From DAIPKP01 sp964539095 (GTDB lineage Bacteria; Synergistota; Synergistia; Synergistales; Aminiphilaceae), in assembly GCA_964539095.1 (NCBI GenBank), contig CAZIFL010000006.1, positions 37,722 through 101,721 of the forward strand: a stretch of DNA of 64,000 nucleotides. The letters are read 5' to 3'. Both the position numbers and the translations under genes were made by a program. Shown in pieces: positions 53,127 to 61,539 of the stretch. The notes beneath the pieces were generated by a model. The model did no database searches. It saw only the letters and a program-made list of their open reading frames with translations, and was not told the origin of the DNA. Each line of letters opens with the position of its first letter. Position 1 is the first letter of the stretch.

Positions 53127-54863
53127 CTAGAGCCCCCGGAAGACCACGTTATAGGCCTTCTCGCAGTAGTCCTTTACCACCCGATGGGTATTAAAGTAGC
53201 TTGCGTTCAGAGCGATGGTATAGCGCATCATGCGAATCCATGTTTTCCGGTCGTCATAGTACGTGGGGATGATCTGGTGCTGCAACTTGCTGTAGAGATC
53301 CCGGGCATCCTGCATCTCGTCGTACTCCACCAGGGCGGCTTCGCTCGGCTCGGGGCCGATGGACCATCCTGTGAGTCCCTCAATCCATCCTTCGATCCAC
53401 CATCCGTCGAGAACCGAGAAGTTCATCACTCCGTTATGCGTGCACTTCATACCGCTCGTCCCCGAGGCCTCCCGGGGTCTCTTGGGATTGTTCAGCCAGA
53501 GATCCACTCCAGAGGTGAGAAGCTCCGCCAGGGCCATGTTGTAGTTCTCAAGATAGACGATGGGAACAATCCCCTCCAGCTCTTTTGCCGCAGTGATGAC
53601 GTTCTGGATCATTTTCTTACCCCCATTATCGTGGGGGTGGGCCTTTCCTGCAAAGAGGAACTGCACCTTTCCGGAGCAGGCATCCACAAGCTTTTTCACA
53701 TCCGAGAAGATGAGGTCTCCCCGTTTATAGGTGGCGGCTCGTCGGGCAAAACCGATGGTAAGAACATCCTGATCCAGCTCCTTTCCCGTGTCCTCCAGAA
53801 CCCGGGCGAGAAGCTTCATCTTTGCCGCCTGATGTGCCCGCCAGATCTCTTCATCGGGAATACCCAGGGCCTGGGTGAGTCGGGAGGGGTCGTTCCGCCA
53901 CCCCGGAATATGGCGATCAAAGACCTTCATCATGCTCGGATTCGTCCAGGTAGTGCTGTGCACGCCGTTGGTGACGCAGGCGATATCTTCCGTCTCGAAC
54001 ATGTTGCGGCTCACCTCGGCGTGCTTCTTGGAGACCCCGTTGACGTAGCGGCTGAACTTCAGCCCCAGATCGGTCATGGAGACCCCACCGTCTCCGAGCA
54101 TACGCCGGAGCTGAGAGACGTGGTGTGGCTGCATTACCTTTTCGATGAGATCGTAGGTGAAGAAGTCGTGTCCCGCGGGCACCGGGGTGTGGGTGGTAAA
54201 GACCACCTGTTCCCGAACCTTGTCGTAATCATCGTATCCCATCTCACGAAGAAGTTCCAGGGTGATAAACCCCGCATGCCCTTCGTTAAGGTGGAAGGTG
54301 CGCAGATTGTCGTATCCCAGATCCCGGAGCATTCGGAGCCCCCCCACGCCGAGGATCAGCTCTTGAAGAAGTCGGTAGCGCTGATCCCCTCCGTAGAGCT
54401 GCCAGGTGAGCTTGCGGTCTTCGGGGCTGTTGCCGTCGAAGTCCGTATCCAGAAAGTAGATGGGGAGGGCAAATCCCCCGTGGCCGACAAGATCGTGCAC
54501 CCAGGTGCGGAGGCGGAGCTGCCGTCCCTCAACATAGAGGGAGACCTCGTTGGGGAGAAGCTGCAGCAGCTTCTCCGGCTGCCATTCCACGGAAGTTTCC
54601 TTCTGCCACCCCTCGTTGGAAAGTTTTTGATTAAAATATCCCTTCCGATAGAGCAGGGTGACTCCCACTACGGGAACTCCCAAATCTGCGGCACTCTTGA
54701 GAATATCCCCCGCAAGAACCCCGAGACCCCCGGAGTATGTGGGGATCTGGTGGCTGATGCCGATCTCCATGGAACAATAGGCGATGGTTCGGAATGAGGG
54801 ATCGGTCTCTATGGTGTTGCGAAAGGACTGACCCAGATGTTTCCCGTGAAGCATAACGGACAT
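53127..54863 (-). CDS. glgP: Alpha-glucan (glycogen) phosphorylase, short form
   Basis: 578 residues, GT35, of the compact bacterial/archaeal type (classical forms exceed 800). AYCSMEIGISHQIPTYSGGLGVLAGD starts the catalytic core; FHLNEGHAGF, FTTHTPVPAGHDFF and GFARRAATYKR follow, and KRPREASGTSGMK contains the pyridoxal-phosphate Lys. It releases glucose-1-phosphate from storage glucan. AAGGAGGG precedes the ATG at 54863. It sits between a GH57 glucanase-type gene and glgA, so synthesis and breakdown are encoded together. Confidence 0.95.
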   Translation of the reverse strand: MSVMLHGKHLGQSFRNTIETDPSFRTIAYCSMEIGISHQIPTYSGGLGVLAGDILKSAADLGVPVVGVTLLYRKGYFNQKLSNEGWQKETSVEWQPEKLLQLLPNEVSLYVEGRQLRLRTWVHDLVGHGGFALPIYFLDTDFDGNSPEDRKLTWQLYGGDQRYRLLQELILGVGGLRMLRDLGYDNLRTFHLNEGHAGFITLELLREMGYDDYDKVREQVVFTTHTPVPAGHDFFTYDLIEKVMQPHHVSQLRRMLGDGGVSMTDLGLKFSRYVNGVSKKHAEVSRNMFETEDIACVTNGVHSTTWTNPSMMKVFDRHIPGWRNDPSRLTQALGIPDEEIWRAHQAAKMKLLARVLEDTGKELDQDVLTIGFARRAATYKRGDLIFSDVKKLVDACSGKVQFLFAGKAHPHDNGGKKMIQNVITAAKELEGIVPIVYLENYNMALAELLTSGVDLWLNNPKRPREASGTSGMKCTHNGVMNFSVLDGWWIEGWIEGLTGWSIGPEPSEAALVEYDEMQDARDLYSKLQHQIIPTYYDDRKTWIRMMRYTIALNASYFNTHRVVKDYCEKAYNVVFRGL

Positions 54864-54924
54864 GAAGCATCCCTCCTTGGGGGCAAATGGTATACGCTGA
54901 ACCGTACACTGTGGTGTGGCTCTT

Positions 54925-57222
54925 TTACTCTTGCAGCACAAATCCGAGATGCTCTGCCAGGGGTGCTAGAGAGGGGCTCCCCCGGAATGTCCCCCTTCTG
55001 TAGTGATCCCAAAAAAGAAGAACGAGGTTCTCCTTAGGATATTCCAGACGGAACTCCTTAGCAAGGTCCATAATACGGCATAGAGCCTCTCCGGAGGGGA
55101 AATCCCTGTCCAGGAGATTCACCAGATGCCTTTCTATCTCCCGTGGGATCTGAGCTAATTCTATCCACTCCCGGGGATTTTTCAGAGAGTTCAGAAAAAG
55201 GAGAAAAAACCGAAAGTCCTCAGGGCACTCCAGGAGTTCCTTTCCCGTGGCTTGAAGGTGTCGCGCCGTGAGGGTCTGGAGCAGAGGATGAAGAGATGCC
55301 CCGCCCCGGAGAAGGGTGGTTATCATGGCATAGCCATTTCGTGCATTTTCCTCCATCAGGGGGAGGAAGGGGGCCATAATCTGTTCCTCCCAGGCGTTAA
55401 AAAGCTGCTCGCGATCGTCCTCAGCAAGAATGTCCAGCGTAAGGGGAGGATTCGGAAAGAAGGAGCCGACCCACTCCTTCCAAGGTGTCTGGAAAAGTCG
55501 TTCTTCCAGCTCCTTGAGGCGAAGATGCTCTCCTGCAAAGACCATAAGCTCTTCCTTGCGAGGGTTCGTGCGGAGCACACACCCCTCCCAGGAGCGCCCT
55601 GTCAGGGGCTCCCGGAGAAGGATCTCTGCCACCGTGGCGTCCCGGGAGGGAAAACGACGGTGCTCTTTCACCGTTACCGCATAGTGGTGGTAGAGGGAAA
55701 AGCTTTTGGTCATCCAGGAGGCCGCGGCTATCTCTTCCAGGGTACGGCTTCGGGGGAGTACCTCCTGCTCTGCCAGTATGCGCGCGTTGCGGGCCTCTGG
55801 GCGGTTTCCCTCCACTTTGGAGAGGTCTTCCAGAAGCCTGGGGATGTAATCCGGCCCCCCTGCGGCAGTGAGAAGCTCCGCTCCACGGAGGGCATAGCGC
55901 AGATTCTGCACTGTCTCCACGCCGGTGATGTCGTTGAAGAACCATGCGCAGGAGGTGTAGAGGAACATCCCCATCCGCTGTGACTCCAGAAGGGTAAGAA
56001 TGCAGGTGGCGGCATCCTCCGGAAGGGTGCCGAAATGTTTTTTCAGGAACTGTTCCGGAGGCATGTCAAGGTGGAAATCAATCGCCTCATCACGGACTTT
56101 CCAGGGATCTTTGCAAAAGGGACGCAGTTTTTCTTCAAAGTAGCTGTCCATCCCCTCCCGAAGCCTGTCGAAGGCAGCTCGCAGAGGGGTTCGCCACTTC
56201 TGATGCCACGAAGGATCTCCTCCGGTGGAGCAGCCGCAGTTGCTACGCCACCGCTCTACGCCGTGAGCACAGGACCACGAGCTGTTTTCCACGATCTTTG
56301 CCCTCTGCTGCGGAGGGTACTGTTTCAGAAAGGCTCCGGGAGGCATAAGGGTGACGGAAGCATCTTCCGAGAGAAACCGAAAGGCCCTGGAGAGTGCCAT
56401 CTCGGTAAAGTGATGGTGATGTCCGTAGGTCTCCCCGTCTGTGGCTACCAGGAGGAGTGAAGGCTCTTGGGGGTTTCCTTCGAGAGCGCGTTCTTTCAGA
56501 GCTTTCCCCAGCACATAGCCGTCCCGCAGAAGCTCTCCGAAAGCGATATCGTGAGAGAGCCCTCCATGGTAGAAAAAGACCGCTATATCTTTTCCTGAGG
56601 GTAGCTCTACGCGATAGGGGCGTCTCGTCTCCAGCCCCTTCCCCGAGGGGGTCTTCTTCCAGCTCCCCTGGGAGGTCTCCACGGCGGCACATTGGGAGGG
56701 GGCGAGGATAGTAAAGTGAATCCCCTCCTCCGCCAGAATCTCCAGAACGGGGGTGCTCACCGCGGTCTCCGGAAGCCACATTCCCTGGGGAGCTACGCCG
56801 TAGCGGTGCCTGTAATCCCGGATCCCCCAGATGACCTGGGTCCGGATGTCGCGAGGCGATGCCAGGGGGAGAATCATGTGGTTATAGGCCTGGGCGAGAG
56901 CATTGGGCACCCCCCAGCAGCTAAGAGATCTCTGGTTTGCCTCCGCCAGAGCATGGTGCACAAAGGGCTCGTGATATAGGATCCATTCATGAAGGGTAGG
57001 GCCGAAGTTGAATGAAAGCTGTTCGTAGTTGTTCTCCATGGAGAGAATTTTACCCTGGCTATTCCGAAGCGAGGCGAAGGCATTGGGAAGATAGCACTCC
57101 CGAGTAACTCGACGATTCCAGTCGTGTTCAGGGGATGCCGTGCGATCGCGCAGCACCGTGCCGAGCCAGGGATCTTCCCGGGGGGGCTGATAAAAATGAC
57201 CGTGAATAGCGATACCGTGCAT
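54925..57222 (-). CDS. Glycoside hydrolase family 57 protein (DUF3536 type)
   Basis: 765 residues. The N-terminal GH57 motif is AIHGHFYQPPREDPW; GMWLPETAVS carries the nucleophile Glu and LLVATDGETYGHHHHF the acid/base Asp. The second half (about 420-765) corresponds to the DUF3536 extension often fused to this GH57 subgroup. Members are annotated as alpha-amylase/mannosidase-like, and related GH57 enzymes are 4-alpha-glucanotransferases or branching enzymes. No GH13 GlgB gene is seen in the cluster, so this protein may trim or rearrange glycogen. AAAGGAGG lies directly upstream of the ATG. glgP starts 61 bases downstream. Confidence 0.88.
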   Translation of the reverse strand: MHGIAIHGHFYQPPREDPWLGTVLRDRTASPEHDWNRRVTRECYLPNAFASLRNSQGKILSMENNYEQLSFNFGPTLHEWILYHEPFVHHALAEANQRSLSCWGVPNALAQAYNHMILPLASPRDIRTQVIWGIRDYRHRYGVAPQGMWLPETAVSTPVLEILAEEGIHFTILAPSQCAAVETSQGSWKKTPSGKGLETRRPYRVELPSGKDIAVFFYHGGLSHDIAFGELLRDGYVLGKALKERALEGNPQEPSLLLVATDGETYGHHHHFTEMALSRAFRFLSEDASVTLMPPGAFLKQYPPQQRAKIVENSSWSCAHGVERWRSNCGCSTGGDPSWHQKWRTPLRAAFDRLREGMDSYFEEKLRPFCKDPWKVRDEAIDFHLDMPPEQFLKKHFGTLPEDAATCILTLLESQRMGMFLYTSCAWFFNDITGVETVQNLRYALRGAELLTAAGGPDYIPRLLEDLSKVEGNRPEARNARILAEQEVLPRSRTLEEIAAASWMTKSFSLYHHYAVTVKEHRRFPSRDATVAEILLREPLTGRSWEGCVLRTNPRKEELMVFAGEHLRLKELEERLFQTPWKEWVGSFFPNPPLTLDILAEDDREQLFNAWEEQIMAPFLPLMEENARNGYAMITTLLRGGASLHPLLQTLTARHLQATGKELLECPEDFRFFLLFLNSLKNPREWIELAQIPREIERHLVNLLDRDFPSGEALCRIMDLAKEFRLEYPKENLVLLFWDHYRRGTFRGSPSLAPLAEHLGFVLQE

Positions 57223-57276
57223 GAAAAAACCTCCTTTGCCTAAGCCGTAGGGACTGCTCTTCTCAAGCTCCTGAAT

Positions 57277-58413
57277 TTAAGATAAAGCGTGCTGCAAGTG
57301 TTCCTCCCGGAAGGAGCTGAGAATCTCCAGGAGTCGGGGCAAATCTTTTGGAGGAGGGACACGAAGACGTACGGATCGCACGTCCGTATGCATGTACCCA
57401 TCTCCCGGCTCGGTGCTGACGCCCTGCTGCAGAAGAGCACGCCATAAATCGCCCCGAGAGGCGTGAAGCATGAGAATCGGAGAGCGGGGATCCGTGGCGG
57501 CGGCGGTGATGCATCTGCAGCTTTGCAGCATGTCGAGAATGGATGCTTTTGCCCGGAGTACGTAAGCACGGGTCTCCTCCAGGAACTCCCGATTTTGCAG
57601 CGCTCTATCCGCCAGAATAATGGCGGGGGTGCTCAGGGCGAAGGGGGGATGAAGCTTCCGGTAGACCGAGAGAAGATCCCGATCCCGGATAATGCCGTAC
57701 CCTCCGCGGACACCCGCAAGCCCCCAGCATTTGGAAAAGGATCGTGCCACGAGCAGGTTGGGGTTCCCGAGAATATGGGCCCCCTCTGCCGCCGGAAGAT
57801 AATCTCCGTAGGCCTCATCCACGAGAACCCACACCTGGCGCTCCGCCGCAAGAAGGCAGATCTCGTGAAGATCTTCCAGGGAGAGCACCTGCCCTGTAGG
57901 GTTATGGGGGCGGTCGATATAGAGCAGCTGGATATGCCGTGCAAGATTTTTTCGTAGAATCTCCTTCCCAAGCCGCATCTCAGGAAAGGGGAGTAGCTCC
58001 GGCGAATAGGCCACCTTTCCGAGCATTACCTGCAGCGGTACATCGGTAAACTGCGGTGAGATCCCCCCCATAACGCTCCCCGGAGGAAGAAGTATCCGCA
58101 GAAGAGTGAGCAGTACGTCGATGGAGCCGCTTCCGAATACCAGCTCTTCGGGAGAGACCGTACCCTCTCCAAGATAGGAGATAAGAGGTTCTCGCAGAAC
58201 TGTCGCCTCCGGAGGAGGATATCCCGAGGGATCCCATCCCTGAGGGTTTTGGAGAGATGCGAGAATCTCCGGAGAAGCTCCCAGGGGGTTCGTCCCTAGG
58301 GCACAATCAACAAGGGAAAGCTCCTGGGATGTGCGGATCTGGCTGTGCTCCCGGGTAACATAACTCTCCCTCGTCTCCTCCAGAAGATGAAGGGGAAGGT
58401 TGTTTTTCCACAT
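57277..58413 (-). CDS. HisC/CobD-like PLP-dependent aminotransferase
   Basis: 378 residues from ATG 58413, which follows AGAGGAG by 12 bases; a TTG 45 bases upstream would add 15 residues. CALGTNPLGASPEILA, FGSGSIDVLLTLLRILLPPG, IDRPHNPTGQVLSLEDL, VLVDEAYGDYLP and ARSFSKCWGLAGVRGGYG (Schiff-base Lys) define the histidinol-phosphate aminotransferase family; threonine-phosphate decarboxylases (CobD) have the same blocks. It differs from the HisC-like protein at 20359. It heads the minus-strand glycogen cluster with a 54-bp gap to the GH57 gene, but a link to glycogen is not obvious. No histidine or cobalamin gene is nearby. Confidence 0.8.
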   Translation of the reverse strand: MWKNNLPLHLLEETRESYVTREHSQIRTSQELSLVDCALGTNPLGASPEILASLQNPQGWDPSGYPPPEATVLREPLISYLGEGTVSPEELVFGSGSIDVLLTLLRILLPPGSVMGGISPQFTDVPLQVMLGKVAYSPELLPFPEMRLGKEILRKNLARHIQLLYIDRPHNPTGQVLSLEDLHEICLLAAERQVWVLVDEAYGDYLPAAEGAHILGNPNLLVARSFSKCWGLAGVRGGYGIIRDRDLLSVYRKLHPPFALSTPAIILADRALQNREFLEETRAYVLRAKASILDMLQSCRCITAAATDPRSPILMLHASRGDLWRALLQQGVSTEPGDGYMHTDVRSVRLRVPPPKDLPRLLEILSSFREEHLQHALS

Positions 58414-58514
58414 TTTCGGAAAAATCTCCTCTCTTGAAGGCTCTTTTTTATTGTACAATAAACATGTAGTCGCAGACTCTCTGCTTATTGTAACAGCAAT
58501 TTTTTCTCAAGGGA

Positions 58515-59078
58515 ATGATGCTCGTGTTAGAAGATATGTCCCAGCACATGGCAGATATCGCTGAAAACGGCGTAAACGCAGGAGCCACAAGGATTCGCGT
58601 CTCTTTCAACGAACGTACTCCCGAGGGGTGGCTTCTTCTTGAGGTGGAGGATAACGGCAAAGGGATGGATCAAGAGATGCTCCGAAAGGTAGTCGATCCC
58701 TTTGTCACCAGCCGTACCACCCGCAGAGTGGGGCTCGGTATCCCCTTTCTCAAACAGATGGCGGAACTCTGCGGAGGGGAGCTTATCCTCTCCTCCGTTG
58801 TTGGCGAAGGAACCCTTCTGCGGGCTACTCTCCGGGCGGATGCGGTGGACTGTCCTCCCCTGGGGGATATCCCCCTTACGGTGATGACCCTCTTTGCAGG
58901 GTACCCTCGTATTCAGTGGATCTTCTCCCTTGCCCGGGGGGAGCAGGAGTTCGCTCTATCCTCGGAGGAGCTTCTGGCCGAGCTGGAAGATCCGGAACTT
59001 TTTGCCCTCCCCGAGGTAGCTCTCTGGATTCGGGAGACCGTGGAAGAAGGACTTCGGGAGATTCGAAGGGAGGCGTAG
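58515..59078 (+). CDS. Stand-alone histidine-kinase-like ATPase domain protein
   Basis: 187 residues: a single HATPase_c domain with no sensor or dimerisation domain. The N box is DMSQHMADIAENGVNAGATRIRV, the G1 box VEDNGKGMDQEMLRKVVDPFVTSRTTRRVGLGIPFLKQMAE, and the G2-like GGELILSSVVGEGTLLRATL; all ATP ligands appear intact. This exact type, with the DPF-(V/F)-T-(S/T)-RTTRRVGLGIP signature, is usually encoded in [FeFe]-hydrogenase or related operons of anaerobes, yet no hydrogenase gene is within the window. The C-terminal 50 residues are acidic and unassigned. The Shine-Dalgarno (AAGGGA) is weak and close; a second ATG follows immediately. Confidence 0.82.
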   Translation: MMLVLEDMSQHMADIAENGVNAGATRIRVSFNERTPEGWLLLEVEDNGKGMDQEMLRKVVDPFVTSRTTRRVGLGIPFLKQMAELCGGELILSSVVGEGTLLRATLRADAVDCPPLGDIPLTVMTLFAGYPRIQWIFSLARGEQEFALSSEELLAELEDPELFALPEVALWIRETVEEGLREIRREA

Positions 59079-59267
59079 CGCCTAGGCGGTGAAATTGGAG
59101 CAACCTGGTGAAGAGAGAAGAGATGCGAGAGGTGCAGGAAAAATAGACTTGGCGTTTTTTCGACTATTTTGCTGCAAAACGTCTGGCGCTGTTTTTGGGA
59201 GAGCCTTTTGAAGGGCTTCTGTAAAGAGAGAGAATGGTGATTCCCCGAGAGAACGGAGGAGCCTTCC

Positions 59268-61073
59268 ATGAAGTGTACCAGTATCGTCTATCAATCCCGG
59301 GAGCAGCTGCAACAGCACGTGGCCGCGGAGGCGTTCCGGGGGAAGCATTTGTTGATCTTCCTCTTCACCAATACGGTTTCCGGTGCGTGTACTTCCATGG
59401 AAGAAGAGATGGAGCAGGCCCGGAGGATTCAGAGGGAAATTCTGGAACTTCTTCCGGAGGCCACTCTCATGGGATGCTCTACTGCCGGGGCTATCGAGAA
59501 CGGAGAGGTCCTCGATAAGGAGGCGGTGATCACCTTCTGCCAGTTTGAGCATATCCGCCCCCGAGGAGCCTGCTATTCTCTGGAGGAATATACTCCCGCT
59601 GCCATGGCCGCTACTATGAAGCAAGAGATTCTCTCGGGGGAGCCCAAACTCCTCTTCCTCCTCACGGATGGTCTCAAAATGAAGGCTCAGAAGCTTCTGG
59701 ATGAGATTGCCCTTCAGGCCCCGCACCTGCCCCTGGCGGGGGGAAAGGCGGGGGATGGTTATCGATTTGAACGAACCTTCGTCTACTACAACGGTGAGGT
59801 GCTCCCTAAAGGAGCTGTGGGAGTGGCTCTTCACGGCCCTCATCTTCGGGTGCGGCAGTTCCACCGGCTGAACTGGAAGAAGATCGGCAAGAAGATGACC
59901 GTTACGGAGGCTCAAGACAACTCCATCACAACCATAGATCACTATCCCGTAAAGGAGATCTACCGGCGCTATCTCGGCCCGGAGTTGGCAGAAAATCTTC
60001 CTCATTCCGCAGGAGGTGTTTTTCCTCTTATTCTTGATCGGGATGGGGTGGATGTGGCCCGGGTGGTTTCAGGTCAAGGTGAGGATGGCACTATCCGCTA
60101 CTTCGGGGATATCCTCTCGGGGGAGGAGGCGCACTTTGGGTACGGTAATCTTTCGCTTGTCTTTGAAAGCCTTGAATCGGAGTATCGGAAAAATGCTACC
60201 TTTCCCGCGGAGGGGATTTTTGTCTTCTCCTGCATCGTACGCAAGAGCATGCTCCAGGAGAAGGCGAGGGATGAGCTACTCCCCTTTGCCAAGCTGGCAC
60301 CTCTGGGGGGATTTTTTACCTATGGGGAGTTTGTGCACTTTCGCGAAAGGAACCATCTCCTCAACGCCACCATGGCGGTAACCATGCTCTCGGAATCCCA
60401 AGAGGGGTTCCGTGAGCCTCCGGGGACGTTCCCCGACGAATCTTCCCACGAGGATCCCCACCTCAGTATTATCAACGCCCTCACCCATCTTATGGATACC
60501 GTTACGGGAGAGCTTGAAAAGACCAATCGAGAGCTGGAGGAGAAAAACCGTCTCCTTCACAAACTCGCCAAGATCGACGGGCTTACCAAACTCTACAACC
60601 ACAGCTATCTCCACGAAGTTCTCGCCCGGGAGATTGAGAGTGCCCTTCGCCACCGGCGCCGGCTCAGCGTAGCCATGATCGACGTGGATGATTTCAAAGA
60701 GGTGAACGATACCTGGGGACACGGTATGGGGGATCGGGTACTCATTGCCCTGGGGGAGTGCATTCTTCGCAATTGCCGGGGCACGGATATTGTGGGGCGC
60801 TGTGGGGGAGATGAATTTGCTGTGATATTCCCCGAAACGGCCTTGGAGGAAGCGGTCAAAGTGGCGGAACGGCTTCGAAGATCTGTGGAGGGGATGCTCT
60901 TCGAGCAACAGAAGGTTCGGCTTACTCTGAGTATTGGAGTGGCCCAGCTCGGCTATTCCAGGGCAGAAAATCTCATGCTGGATGCGGATAGGAGGCTCTA
61001 TCGAGCCAAGGCCCTCGGAAAAAACAGGGTGGTGGCCACGGATGAGCCAGATGCCTCCTCGGAGGAGTACTAG
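59268..61073 (+). CDS. FIST sensor - GGDEF diguanylate cyclase
   Basis: 601 residues. The FIST_N region (about 1-220) includes LLIFLFTNTVSG, ATLMGCSTAGAIENGEV and LPLAGGKAGDGYRFERTFVYYNGEVLPKGAVGVALHG; FIST_C (about 225-370) has YPVKEIYRRYLGPEL, GVFPLILDRDG and FSCIVRKSMLQEKARDEL. A coiled linker (TGELEKTNRELEEKNRLLHKLAKID) leads to a GGDEF domain (about 440-590) with intact C-G513-G514-D515-E516-F517. FIST is proposed to sense small ligands such as amino acids. The protein is soluble and should make cyclic-di-GMP in response. GAGGAG precedes the ATG. No effector gene is adjacent. Confidence 0.92.
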   Translation: MKCTSIVYQSREQLQQHVAAEAFRGKHLLIFLFTNTVSGACTSMEEEMEQARRIQREILELLPEATLMGCSTAGAIENGEVLDKEAVITFCQFEHIRPRGACYSLEEYTPAAMAATMKQEILSGEPKLLFLLTDGLKMKAQKLLDEIALQAPHLPLAGGKAGDGYRFERTFVYYNGEVLPKGAVGVALHGPHLRVRQFHRLNWKKIGKKMTVTEAQDNSITTIDHYPVKEIYRRYLGPELAENLPHSAGGVFPLILDRDGVDVARVVSGQGEDGTIRYFGDILSGEEAHFGYGNLSLVFESLESEYRKNATFPAEGIFVFSCIVRKSMLQEKARDELLPFAKLAPLGGFFTYGEFVHFRERNHLLNATMAVTMLSESQEGFREPPGTFPDESSHEDPHLSIINALTHLMDTVTGELEKTNRELEEKNRLLHKLAKIDGLTKLYNHSYLHEVLAREIESALRHRRRLSVAMIDVDDFKEVNDTWGHGMGDRVLIALGECILRNCRGTDIVGRCGGDEFAVIFPETALEEAVKVAERLRRSVEGMLFEQQKVRLTLSIGVAQLGYSRAENLMLDADRRLYRAKALGKNRVVATDEPDASSEEY

Positions 61074-61195
61074 AAAAATTGGCATACGTTAAATAACATC
61101 TTCTCCAAAAAGGGTTCCGAAGGATGTCACGCTCGACGTGTTTGAATATTTTGAGAATTTCCCGGCTCGACCTGTGGGAATTTTTGAAGAGGATA

Positions 61196-61223
61196 TTGCA
61201 CATTCATAACGATTTGCTATAAT
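61196..61223 (+). promoter_or_regulatory. Promoter of 6S RNA
   Basis: TTGCAC, 16 bases, consensus TATAAT, predicting a start near 61230. Confidence 0.75.
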
Positions 61224-61228
61224 AGCAG

Positions 61229-61430
61229 GCAAGAAAGTTCTTCCTGCGGTGTTCGTGCATCTGTCGAAGTGCCCTGAGCCAACACACACCCATACGGAGG
61301 TCGCGTCTTTTCCTGCGGCGGAGATTTCTTCGGAGATCGACCAAGCGACGAAAAGCAGATTTCCTTCCTTTTAGGAATGGGTCAGGGCCTTCCGGACACG
61401 GCACTGCGGGAGATGAAGAGCTTTGTTACA
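61229..61430 (+). ncRNA. ssrS: 6S RNA
   Basis: About 200 nt that binds housekeeping RNA polymerase and mimics an open promoter. The 5' part reads CCTGCGGTGTTCGTGC ... AGTGCCCTGAGCC, close to the E. coli 6S pattern GATGTTCG ... GTCCCCTGAGCC; the 3' part has GGGTCAGGGCC ... CACGGCACTGCGGGAG. The ends pair: AAGAAAGTTCTTC at the 5' side against GAAGAGCTTTGTT at the 3' side, with CTGCGGTG/CACTGCGG inside, forming the closing stem around a central asymmetric loop. A strong promoter precedes it and a terminator follows. No open frame explains the region. Recognition is from memory of the consensus; a covariance search would settle it. Confidence 0.82.
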
Positions 61431-61431
61431 G

Positions 61432-61473
61432 GGAGGCGGAGGGCTTTTGCTCGAAGCCTCCTTATTTTTATTT
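61432..61473 (+). terminator. Terminator of 6S RNA
   Basis: GGAGGC / GCCTCC arms with an 18-base loop, followed by TTATTTTTATTT. Confidence 0.75.
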
Positions 61474-61539
61474 GCATGCTTTCTCCGGGCCTTTCCCGAA
61501 GATGGTGATCAAGATAGTGACGAAGAGAGGAGTATGGTC

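Noticed and set aside
53091..54797. Plus-strand open frame of over 560 codons opposite glgP.
   Set aside because: glgP motifs and the PLP lysine are unambiguous on the minus strand; the plus frame is His/Gly/Val-rich shadow sequence.
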